Assembly (NCBI GenBank): GCA_036274635.1
Contig: DASUFI010000049.1
Coordinates: forward strand, 1 to 16,443
Direction of reading: 5' to 3'
Source of the DNA: DASUFI01 sp036274635
GTDB taxonomy: Bacteria; Planctomycetota; B15-G4
DNA: 16,443 bases
This document shows positions 1-6,605 of this stretch, piece after piece (position 1 is the stretch's first letter; each line of letters begins with the position of its first letter). Both the position numbers and the translations under genes were made by a program. The notes under the pieces are model-generated. The model ran no database searches. It worked only from the letters and a program-made list of their open reading frames with translations, and was not told the DNA's origin.

Positions 1-93
1 CGGGCACGTCCCTCGCCCGACGCCGCGCGCCTGCACCTGGGGGCGGGTGGCGGCTGCAGGCTGCCGGCCAACCACAGCGCCGCTGCGTCCTGA
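1..93 (+). CDS. Possible 3' end of an upstream gene (partial)
   Basis: The frame that begins at base 1 stays open for 30 codons and ends at TGA (91-93). Most of its third codon positions are G or C, as in the confirmed genes of this window. The short peptide has a Gly-rich stretch (LHLGAGGG) that would fit the end of an enzyme, but it is too short to place in a family. The frame used by the next gene is also open back to base 1, so this could be non-coding. It would be transcribed in the same direction as the lytic transglycosylase gene, whose start lies 83 bp further on. Confidence 0.3.
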   Translation, partial: RARPSPDAARLHLGAGGGCRLPANHSAAAS

Positions 94-176
94 CGGTGCG
101 CGCGGCGGCTCGAGGCTGCGCACGACATGTTCGGATCTTCGTTGAGAACGGGGCTGGCGGATCGCAGCTTGGTGGC

Positions 177-1385
177 ATGCTGAATCACCTGCGCAGTGCC
201 ACCGTTCCTGCCCTGCTGGCCGCGCTGTTTGCGGCCGGCTGCTCTTCCACCGAGACCCAGCCCGACTGGGGGCGCGAGCTGCCCGCGGGGGCGCCGGCGC
301 TCATTCCGCTGGGTCCTGACGAGCCGCGGCCGGACTTCGCGGCGGACTGGCGCAACAAGGAGAAGATCCTCGGGGCGCTGGAGCGCTCGATCGAGTGGAC
401 CACCAAGCCCTCGGCGCCGCGCTACTTCCCCATCGAGGGCGTGACGCACGAGCGCGCGCTGGCCAGCCTGCAGCGCTTCCAGCAACTGCTCAGCACGAGC
501 GCCAGCGCGGAAGCCTTCGCGACGGAGCTGGACAGCGAGTTCCAGATCTACAAGAGCGCGGGCTGGGACGGCGAGGGCGGCGGCGTGCTGTTCACCGGCT
601 ACTGCACGCCCATCCTCGACGGCAGCAAGACGCGCTCGGCGGAGTACTGCTACCCGCTGTACGCGCTCCCGCCCGACCTGGTGAAGGGCAAGGACGGCGA
701 GATCCTCGGGCAGCAGACGGCCAGCGGCCTGCACGAGTACCCGGACCGCATGACCATCGAGAGCGAGCACCTGCTGGACGGCAAGAACCTGGAGTTGGTG
801 TGGCTGCGCGATCCGCTCGAGGCCTTCATCGCGCACGTCAACGGCTCGGCCTTCATCCGCCTCAAGGAGGGCGGGATGCTCAGGCTGGGCTACGCCGGCA
901 AGAACGGCCGGCCGTACACGTCCCTGCGCAAGGAGCTGGTGGCGGACGGGCAGCTGGACCCCGAGCACGCCAACCTGCAGACCATCCGCGACTGGGCCGC
1001 GGCGCACCCGACCGAGCTGCAGGGCTACCTCGACCGCAACGAGAGCTACGTCTTCTTCACTCCCATCGAGGGCAACCCGCGCGGCAGCCTCAACGTGGAG
1101 GTCAGCGGCGAGCGCAGCCTGGCCACGGACAAGGCGCTCTTCCCGCGCGGCGCCGTGTGCTTCGTGGACACGCGCGTGGGCAGCGGCTCGGGCAAGAGCT
1201 TCCGGCAGTTCATGTTCGACCAGGACACGGGCGGCGCCATCCGCACCGCGGGCCGGGCGGACATCTACCTCGGCAGCGGCGCGACGGCCGAGCGCCTCGC
1301 CGGCACGACCGAGCAGCAGGGCCAGCTGTACTACCTGTTCCTGAAGGACGGCGTCGGCGAGGACGGCATCGCCGCGAGCGAGTAG
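177..1385 (+). CDS. mltA: MltA-type membrane-bound lytic murein transglycosylase (lipoprotein)
   Basis: The protein cleaves the MurNAc-GlcNAc bond of peptidoglycan to form 1,6-anhydro-muropeptides, and it should act at the outer membrane. The ATG at 177 gives 402 residues and opens with a lipoprotein signal whose lipobox is FAAGC, with lipidated Cys22. The in-frame start at 96 would place about 27 unrelated residues before that signal. The MltA domain spans about 85-300, with GWDGEGGGVLFTGYCTPIL near 129-147 and a long FIRL..G.MLRLGYAGKNG.PYTSL region at 226-250. The C-terminal 3D domain (about 322-390) keeps three aspartates: D331, D350 in DQDTGGAI and D362 in RADIYLGSG. By my alignment D350 matches the catalytic D308 of E. 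coli MltA. Length fits the family (E. coli about 365). No good Shine-Dalgarno is visible. It ends 13 bp before a convergent gene. Confidence 0.93.
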   Translation: MLNHLRSATVPALLAALFAAGCSSTETQPDWGRELPAGAPALIPLGPDEPRPDFAADWRNKEKILGALERSIEWTTKPSAPRYFPIEGVTHERALASLQRFQQLLSTSASAEAFATELDSEFQIYKSAGWDGEGGGVLFTGYCTPILDGSKTRSAEYCYPLYALPPDLVKGKDGEILGQQTASGLHEYPDRMTIESEHLLDGKNLELVWLRDPLEAFIAHVNGSAFIRLKEGGMLRLGYAGKNGRPYTSLRKELVADGQLDPEHANLQTIRDWAAAHPTELQGYLDRNESYVFFTPIEGNPRGSLNVEVSGERSLATDKALFPRGAVCFVDTRVGSGSGKSFRQFMFDQDTGGAIRTAGRADIYLGSGATAERLAGTTEQQGQLYYLFLKDGVGEDGIAASE

Positions 1386-1398
1386 GCCGCGGCGGCGC

Positions 1399-2328
1399 TC
1401 AGGCCGTCACGCCCACCAGACCGTTGCTCGCCGAGACGCCGTGGATCGCGGCGGCATCGAGGATCCAGAACTGGAAGTACAGCGCTGTCCCGGCCGGGAA
1501 GCCCGGCGGGAAGACCAGGGGGAAGGCGACCTTGCCTTGCGCGTCGGTCGCCACCGGGAAAGCCAGCAGCGGCGAGGGCACGAGCACGCCGCCCTTGAAG
1601 GGCGCCCCGAGCTGGCTGAGTCCGAAGAAGAGCATGGCCGGCGCCGACGGCTTGGCGCCCGCGAGGGAGAGCTGGTTGGGTGGCAGGCCAGAGAGCGTGC
1701 CGCTGCCGGTCAGGTGCGGCAGCCCGTTCGCGCCCACCAACGCCCCGCCCAGGTCCACCCAGGCGCTGCTGTTCTCGACGCGGATGTTGTCGACCAGCCA
1801 CCCTGCGAGGTTGTCGGCGCTGCCGTCGGCAACGAACTTGAAGCGGATCTGGACCGACTCGCCGGACCAAGTCGCGTCGATCGCAACGAGACCCTGCGAG
1901 TACGTGCCCGACGGGTCGAAGCCGGAGCAGGCGAGGTCGATCCAGTCGCCCGTGCCGGCTTGCCGGATGCCGACGCACGTCGCCTCGCCGCCATCCACAG
2001 CCAGCTCGTAGTCGAACGAGATCCAGAACGGCGCCTGACCCACCAGCGTGACCGGCGGCGAGATGAGCCAACCCTCGTTGCCGGTCTCGCCCGTGGAGTA
2101 GCTGCACGCGCCCGAGTTGTAGGCGGCCATGGCCGTCACCGCGCCGCAGGAAGAAAGCGTGGTGAGGTGCCAGAGCCCGTTGCCGAGACCAACGCTGTTG
2201 TCCCACGTCCATCCCGCCAGGTCCCCGCTCTCGAAGTCCTGCAGGAGCAGCGTCTGGGCCTGGCCGGCGGCTGACGGTGCGAAGACGAGGGCCGTGGCCG
2301 CGAGCACGAGCAGCACGATCTTCGACAT
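1399..2328 (-). CDS. Secreted jelly-roll (MAM-like) protein with planctomycete-type C-terminal domain
   Basis: This 309-residue protein has no recognised enzymatic role. A signal peptide covers about 1-24 (hydrophobic core IVLLVLAATALVF, then AAGQAQ). Residues 28-185 look like a MAM or cleaved-adhesin type beta-sandwich: it starts LLLQDFESGDLAGWTWDN, has WLISPPVTL at 87-95 and closes with GWLVDNIRVEN. Such domains usually bind carbohydrate or protein. Cys61, 75, 118 and 134 could form two disulfides after export. Residues 210-309 form a second domain (LSLAGAKPSAPAMLFFGLS, then PFKGGVLVPSP, then FQFWILDAAAIHGVSASN). I recognise this as a recurrent C-terminal module of exported planctomycete proteins, possibly a surface anchor or sorting domain. 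An AGGGG ribosome site sits 7 nt before the ATG. The gene lies 50 bp downstream of the symporter gene on the same strand and may be cotranscribed with it. Confidence 0.8.
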   Translation of the reverse strand: MSKIVLLVLAATALVFAPSAAGQAQTLLLQDFESGDLAGWTWDNSVGLGNGLWHLTTLSSCGAVTAMAAYNSGACSYSTGETGNEGWLISPPVTLVGQAPFWISFDYELAVDGGEATCVGIRQAGTGDWIDLACSGFDPSGTYSQGLVAIDATWSGESVQIRFKFVADGSADNLAGWLVDNIRVENSSAWVDLGGALVGANGLPHLTGSGTLSGLPPNQLSLAGAKPSAPAMLFFGLSQLGAPFKGGVLVPSPLLAFPVATDAQGKVAFPLVFPPGFPAGTALYFQFWILDAAAIHGVSASNGLVGVTA

Positions 2329-2378
2329 GGGTGAACCCCTGTGCTCACGGCCGCTGGCGCAGCGTGCGGCTGCGCGGC

Positions 2379-3680
2379 TCACGTTCCACTCGGCATGACC
2401 TCCCCCCGCGACACCACCACCGCCGCCGCGAGATCCCCGCTCACGTTCAGCGTCGTGCGGCACATGTCCAGGAACCTGTCCACGCCCAGGATCAGCCCGA
2501 TCCCCTCCGGCGGCAGACCCACCATCCCGAGGATCATCGCCACCACCGGCAGCGAGCCCGCCGGCACGCCCGCCGTGCCGATGCCGCCCAGCACGCACAC
2601 GCCGCACACGAGCAGCTGCTGGCCCACGGAGAGGTCCACGCCGAAGAACTGCGCCAGGAACAGCACGGTGACGCCCTCGAAGAGCGCCGTGCCGTTCTGG
2701 TTCGCGGTGGAGCCGATCGTGAGCACGAAGCGGCTCACGTGCTTGGGCAGCTTCAGCTCCTCCTCCGCCACCTTGAGCGCCGTGGGCAGCGTGGCGTTGC
2801 TGGAGGCGGTGGCGAAGGCCGTGATCATGGCCTCGCGGATGCCGCGGAAGAACGTGAGCGGCCGCATGCCCCCCAGCAGCCAGACCGAGAGCGAGTACAC
2901 GCCGAACTGGTGGATGGCCAGCGCCAGCAGCACGACGCCCACGTAGCGCGAGAGCGGCAGCAGCACGCTCCAGCCGACGCCCGCGGTGAGCGAGAACATG
3001 AGCGCCGCCACGCCCCACGGGGCGAGCGCGATGACCATGCCGATGAGCCGCATCGTCACGTCGTACAGGCCCTGGATCGCCTCCTCGAGCCGGCGCGCGG
3101 CCTCGGTGCGCGTGAGCTGCAGGCCGATGCCGAAGAGCAGCGCGAAGAACATCACGGCCAGCATGTCGCCGTTGGCCATGGCGGCGATGGGGTTGCGCGG
3201 CACGATGCCGGTGAGCAGGTCGAGCCCGGCCCTGGGCGCGACCGCGGCGCCGACAACCGTCCCGGCGCGCTCCTGCAGGCCGGAGAGCAGCTGCGCGCGG
3301 TCGGCCTCCGGCACGCCCTCGCCGGGCCGCAGCGCATCCACGAGGAAGACACCCAGCAGCACGGCGATGGCCGAGACGGTCACGGTGTACGCCAGCGTCT
3401 TGAGGCCCACGCGCCCGAGGGAGCGCAGGTCGCCGAGGCCGCCGATGCCGAGCACCAGCGCCGAGAAGAGCAGCGGCACGACCAGCATGAACAGCAGGTT
3501 CAGGAAGATCGTGCCGACGGGCGCGGCGACCCAGCGGATGAGGTCGGTCTTGTCGAGCGCGCCCGGGACAGGCTCGGTGCCGGGCCAGATCAGCCAGGCC
3601 AGCACCCCGGCCCCCGCGCCCAGCAGGAACCCCAGGGCCATGCGAGTGTGGAGCGCGAGGCGCACGCGGCGCAGTGTCAC
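2379..3680 (-). CDS. DAACS-family dicarboxylate/amino acid:cation symporter (GltP/EAAT-like)
   Basis: This inner-membrane carrier imports acidic amino acids or C4-dicarboxylates with cations. With the GTG start at 3680 it has 433 residues, typical for the family. In order, hairpin 1 carries SSNATLP (293-299), TM7 carries NQNGT (327-331), hairpin 2 carries GGIGTAGVPAGS (about 365-376) and TM8 carries DRFLDMCRTTLNVSGD (401-416). TM8 keeps the equivalents of GltPh D390, D394, R397, T398, N401 and D405, so an acidic substrate is likely. Oddly, the usual NMDGT of TM7 reads NQNGT, which replaces a sodium-site aspartate (GltPh D312) with Asn. The start is uncertain: TTG at 3701 and ATG at 3641 are also in frame. 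It is transcribed divergently from the CstA gene and may share an operon with the secreted protein downstream. Confidence 0.9.
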   Translation of the reverse strand: MTLRRVRLALHTRMALGFLLGAGAGVLAWLIWPGTEPVPGALDKTDLIRWVAAPVGTIFLNLLFMLVVPLLFSALVLGIGGLGDLRSLGRVGLKTLAYTVTVSAIAVLLGVFLVDALRPGEGVPEADRAQLLSGLQERAGTVVGAAVAPRAGLDLLTGIVPRNPIAAMANGDMLAVMFFALLFGIGLQLTRTEAARRLEEAIQGLYDVTMRLIGMVIALAPWGVAALMFSLTAGVGWSVLLPLSRYVGVVLLALAIHQFGVYSLSVWLLGGMRPLTFFRGIREAMITAFATASSNATLPTALKVAEEELKLPKHVSRFVLTIGSTANQNGTALFEGVTVLFLAQFFGVDLSVGQQLLVCGVCVLGGIGTAGVPAGSLPVVAMILGMVGLPPEGIGLILGVDRFLDMCRTTLNVSGDLAAAVVVSRGEVMPSGT

Positions 3681-3778
3681 CGCGGCCCGTCGCGCGATCA
3701 ACGGCCACGCGCTGGCTGAAGCCTCGGGCTGCTATCCTCGCGCCTCGTGCAGCGCTCCTCTCCCGCGCCGAGCCGGTC
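3681..3778. promoter_or_regulatory. Divergent promoter region between symporter and CstA genes
   Basis: This 98-bp gap separates two genes read outward and must hold both promoters, unless the symporter starts at 3701. For the plus strand, TATCCT at 3733-3738 matches four of six positions of a -10 box and would give a leader of about 34 nt. I find no convincing -35 box at normal spacing, and no clear -10 box for the minus strand. No strong inverted repeat stands out. Confidence 0.3.
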
Positions 3779-5455
3779 ATGAGCCTGCCGCTCATCGTGC
3801 TCGCGGTGCTGGCCGTGCTCGTTTCGGGCTACGCGCTCTACGGCCGGCTCGTCGCGCGCTGGCTGGGCCTCGACGACACGCGCGTCACGCCGGCGCACAG
3901 CCAGAGCGACGGCGTGGACTACGTGCCCACGCGCCCCTTCTATCTGTTCGCGCAGCACTTCTCGGCCATCGCGGCGGCCGGGCCGATCGTGGGGCCCATC
4001 ATGGCCTGCCAGAGCTTCGGCTGGCTGCCGTGCCTGCTGTGGATCGCGCTGGGCGTGGTGCTCATCGGCGCGGTGCACGACGCCACGACGCTGGCGGCCT
4101 CCGTGCGGCACGGCGCGCGCTCGGTGGCGGAGATCTGCCGCGAGGAGGTGGGCCCGCGCGCCGGCATCGCGATGCTGGCCTTCATCTGGCTGGCGCTCAT
4201 GTTCGTGATCGTGGCCTTCGCCGACACGACCGCGGGCACCTTCGTGACGGGGCCGGAGGAGCTGGCGGGCCTGACGCCCGGCTTCCATCCGGGCGGCGCG
4301 GTGGCGGCGGCGGCGGTGATGTACCTGCTGCTCTCGGTGGTCATGGGCGTGCTGCAGCGCCTCGTCTCGCCGCCGCTGTGGCTGATGACCCTGCTCTTCG
4401 TTCCCGCCACCTTCGGCGTGGCCTGGCTCGGGACGCACCTGTCCGAGGCGCTGCTCGTCGACCGCCGGACGTGGGGCCTGCTCATCCTCGCCTACTGCGG
4501 CGTCGCGTCGGTGGTGCCGGTGTGGGCCCTGCTGCAGCCGCGCGGCTACCTCGGCGGCTTCGTCCTGTACGCGGCGCTGGCCATCGGGCTGCTGGGCATC
4601 TTCTGCGGCGGCTACACCGTGCAGCAGCCGGCCTTCGGCGGCTCTCACGCCGGCGAGGCGGGTGGCTCGCTGTTCCCCTTCCTCTTCGTCACCATCGCCT
4701 GCGGCGCGTGCAGCGGCTTCCACGGGCTGGTGTGCTCGGGCACCACCTCCAAGCAGATCGACCGCGAGAGCCACGCGCGGCCGGTGGGCTACGGCGCGAT
4801 GCTGGCCGAGGGCCTCGTGGCGGTCATCGCGCTGACCACGATCATGATCCTCACGCCCGCGGAGGCGAAGGGGCTGCAGCCGGGCGCCATCTACGGGCAG
4901 GGCATCGGGCGCTTCCTCACGCTGCTCATCGGCAAGGACAACCTGGCCTTCGCGATCACCTTCGGCGCCATGGCCTTCTCGACCTTCGTCTTCGACACGC
5001 TGGACGTGAGCACGCGGCTGGGGCGGCTCATCCTGCAGGAGCTGTTCGGGTGGAAGGGTCGCGCGGGCGCTGCGGCCGCCACGGTCATCACGCTGGCGGT
5101 GCCCGCCTGGCTGCTGCTCTTCGGGCCGGGCGGCGGCTGGCGGCTGTACTGGACGCTCTTCGGCGCCAGCAACCAGCTGCTGGCGGCGCTCTCGCTGCTG
5201 GTCGTGACGGTGTGGCTGGCGCGCGCGCGGCGGCCGGTGGCCTTCACGCTGCTGCCGCTGGTCTTCGTGCTGGTGATCACCCTCTGGTCGCTGGTGTCGC
5301 TGGCGCTGGACGGCCTGCGCAAGGCCCAGGGGCTGGACGCGTCGGCGATCAACGCGCTGGTGGCGGCCACGCTGGTGCTGCTGGCGCTGTACCTCGTGGC
5401 GCGGGCGCTGGCGCGGCTGATGGCCGAGCGGCGCGCGCCGGAAGCGGCGAGCTGA
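3779..5455 (+). CDS. cstA: CstA-family carbon starvation transporter (pyruvate/peptide uptake), short form
   Basis: The product is an inner-membrane carrier of the CstA/BtsT family. E. coli members take up pyruvate or peptides when carbon is scarce. From the ATG at 3779 it has 558 residues, with many hydrophobic helices from residue 4 to about 545. Family motifs appear in order: DYVPTRPFYLFAQHFSAIAA (47-66) followed by GPIVGPIMA, AVHDATTLAASVRH (98-111), GACSGFHGLVCSGTTSKQID (309-328), RPVGYGAMLAEG (334-345), FDTLDVSTRLGRLILQE (405-421) and FGASNQLLAALSLL (461-474). It is about 140 residues shorter than E. coli CstA (701), and the missing part is C-terminal. An earlier in-frame start at 3674 would overlap the divergent gene and adds no hydrophobic signal. 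The metal-exporter gene follows without a gap. Confidence 0.92.
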   Translation: MSLPLIVLAVLAVLVSGYALYGRLVARWLGLDDTRVTPAHSQSDGVDYVPTRPFYLFAQHFSAIAAAGPIVGPIMACQSFGWLPCLLWIALGVVLIGAVHDATTLAASVRHGARSVAEICREEVGPRAGIAMLAFIWLALMFVIVAFADTTAGTFVTGPEELAGLTPGFHPGGAVAAAAVMYLLLSVVMGVLQRLVSPPLWLMTLLFVPATFGVAWLGTHLSEALLVDRRTWGLLILAYCGVASVVPVWALLQPRGYLGGFVLYAALAIGLLGIFCGGYTVQQPAFGGSHAGEAGGSLFPFLFVTIACGACSGFHGLVCSGTTSKQIDRESHARPVGYGAMLAEGLVAVIALTTIMILTPAEAKGLQPGAIYGQGIGRFLTLLIGKDNLAFAITFGAMAFSTFVFDTLDVSTRLGRLILQELFGWKGRAGAAAATVITLAVPAWLLLFGPGGGWRLYWTLFGASNQLLAALSLLVVTVWLARARRPVAFTLLPLVFVLVITLWSLVSLALDGLRKAQGLDASAINALVAATLVLLALYLVARALARLMAERRAPEAAS

Positions 5456-6418
5456 GTGGACGTCCCCGAGCACGCGATCGGCTCGCCGCACATGTGGATC
5501 ACGTTCGTGGTCGTCGTCGTGGGCGTGCTGGCGCTGGACCTGGGCGTGGTCAACCGCAGCTCGCACAAGCAGACCATGCGCGGCGCGCTGCTGTGGGCCG
5601 GCTTCTGCATCGGCCTCGCGGTGGCCTTCGACATCTGGATCCTGCTCGAGCACGGCCACGTCAAGGCGGTGGAGTTCACCACGGCCTATCTGCTCGAGGA
5701 GGCGCTGTCCATCGACAACCTCTTCGTGTTCCTGATCCTCTTCCGCGCGCTGGCGGTGCCGGCCGAGCACCAGCACCGCGTGCTGTTCTGGGGCATCCTG
5801 GGCGCGGTGCTGACGCGCGGCGCCTTCATCGCGGCGGGCACGGCGCTGGTGCAGTCCTTCAGCTGGATCTTCTGGGTCTTCGGCTCGGTGCTGCTGGTCA
5901 CCGGCGCGCGGCTGCTGCTGGCGCAGGAGCAGGAGCCGCACCCCGAGCGCAGCCCCGTGCTGCGCGCGTTCCGGCGCGTCATCCCCATGACCGGCACCTA
6001 CCACGGCGGCGCCTTCGTGGTGCGCGAGGCGGGGCGCACGCTGGCCACGCCGCTGCTGCTGGCGCTGGTGATGGCCGAGTTCACCGACATCGTCTTCGCG
6101 GTGGACAGCATCCCGGCCGTCTTCGGGCTGTGGAGCAACCCGCGGGACGTGGACCCCTTCATCGTCTACACGTCGAACATCTTCGCGATCCTCGGGCTGC
6201 GCAGCCTGTACTTCCTGCTGGCCGGGATCATGGACCGCTTCCACTACCTCAAGGTGGGGCTGGCCTTCGTGCTCATGTTCATCGGCGCCAAGATGCTGGC
6301 CAGCGAGGCCTTCGGCTGGCACGTCTCCACCAGCTGGTCGCTGCTGGTGCTGCTGGTGCTGGTGGGCGGCGCGATCGTGGCCTCGCTGCTGCGGCCGCAG
6401 CGGGCGCCGGAGGGCTGA
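5456..6418 (+). CDS. alx: TerC/Alx-family integral membrane metal-ion exporter
   Basis: TerC/Alx proteins are inner-membrane carriers. Alx-type members export Mn2+ and are often tied to alkaline or metal stress. The protein has 320 residues with about nine hydrophobic segments. Diagnostic acidic motifs are LDLGVVNRSSHKQTMRGAL (27-45), LLEEALSIDNLFVFLILF (79-96) and EFTDIVFAVDSIPAVF (208-223), followed by DPFIVYTSNIFAILGLRSLY (233-252). E82, D87, D211 and D217 are the likely metal-handling residues. The proposed start is GTG at 5456, directly after the TGA of the CstA gene, which suggests translational coupling. ATG at 5492 (M13, just before the first helix) is the alternative start. Sharing a transcript with a carbon-starvation carrier is not a pairing I know as standard. 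The symbol reflects Alx-like length and motifs, not proven orthology. Confidence 0.9.
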   Translation: MDVPEHAIGSPHMWITFVVVVVGVLALDLGVVNRSSHKQTMRGALLWAGFCIGLAVAFDIWILLEHGHVKAVEFTTAYLLEEALSIDNLFVFLILFRALAVPAEHQHRVLFWGILGAVLTRGAFIAAGTALVQSFSWIFWVFGSVLLVTGARLLLAQEQEPHPERSPVLRAFRRVIPMTGTYHGGAFVVREAGRTLATPLLLALVMAEFTDIVFAVDSIPAVFGLWSNPRDVDPFIVYTSNIFAILGLRSLYFLLAGIMDRFHYLKVGLAFVLMFIGAKMLASEAFGWHVSTSWSLLVLLVLVGGAIVASLLRPQRAPEG

Positions 6419-6449
6419 TGCCGACTTGCCATCGCCGGCCTTGCGCGGT

Positions 6450-6545
6450 CTTGCGCGGGCGATCGGACCGCCCGCGCCTTGGCCGGCCTTGCGCCGGCTT
6501 GCGCGGGCGATCGGACCGCCCGCGCCTTGGCCGGCCTTGCGCCGG
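6450..6545. repeat. Perfect tandem duplication of a 48-bp hairpin-forming unit
   Basis: Two identical 48-bp copies (6450-6497 and 6498-6545) lie head to tail between the TerC-like gene and the APC permease gene. A degraded copy of the unit's end precedes them at 6428-6449, matching 18 of 22 bases. Each unit holds a perfect 9-bp inverted repeat (GCGCGGGCG, 7-nt loop, CGCCCGCGC; 6453-6477 and 6501-6525). Each also has a second GC-only palindromic patch, GCCGG..CCGGC. The hairpins begin about 30 bp after the upstream stop codon, and no T-run follows them. They could terminate or attenuate transcription, protect the mRNA end, or be a REP-like element. A reading frame runs through them as a 16-residue repeat, but I judge it non-coding. 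Confidence 0.85.
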
Positions 6546-6605
6546 CCGAGGCGAAGCGGTATTCCCACCCACGTCGCGGCGCGCCGTTCGCCCGCGCGGA
6601 GTGTC

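Noticed and set aside
142..170. Sigma-70 promoter before mltA starting with TTGAGA (142-147)
   Set aside because: The -35-like box is good, but no acceptable -10 box lies 16-18 bp downstream.
6426..6605. N-terminal extension of the APC permease that translates the 48-bp repeats as 16-residue repeats
   Set aside because: It needs a TTG start without a ribosome site and gives an Arg/Pro-rich lead. ATG 6606 has GGAG upstream. The 48-bp period being divisible by three is probably incidental.
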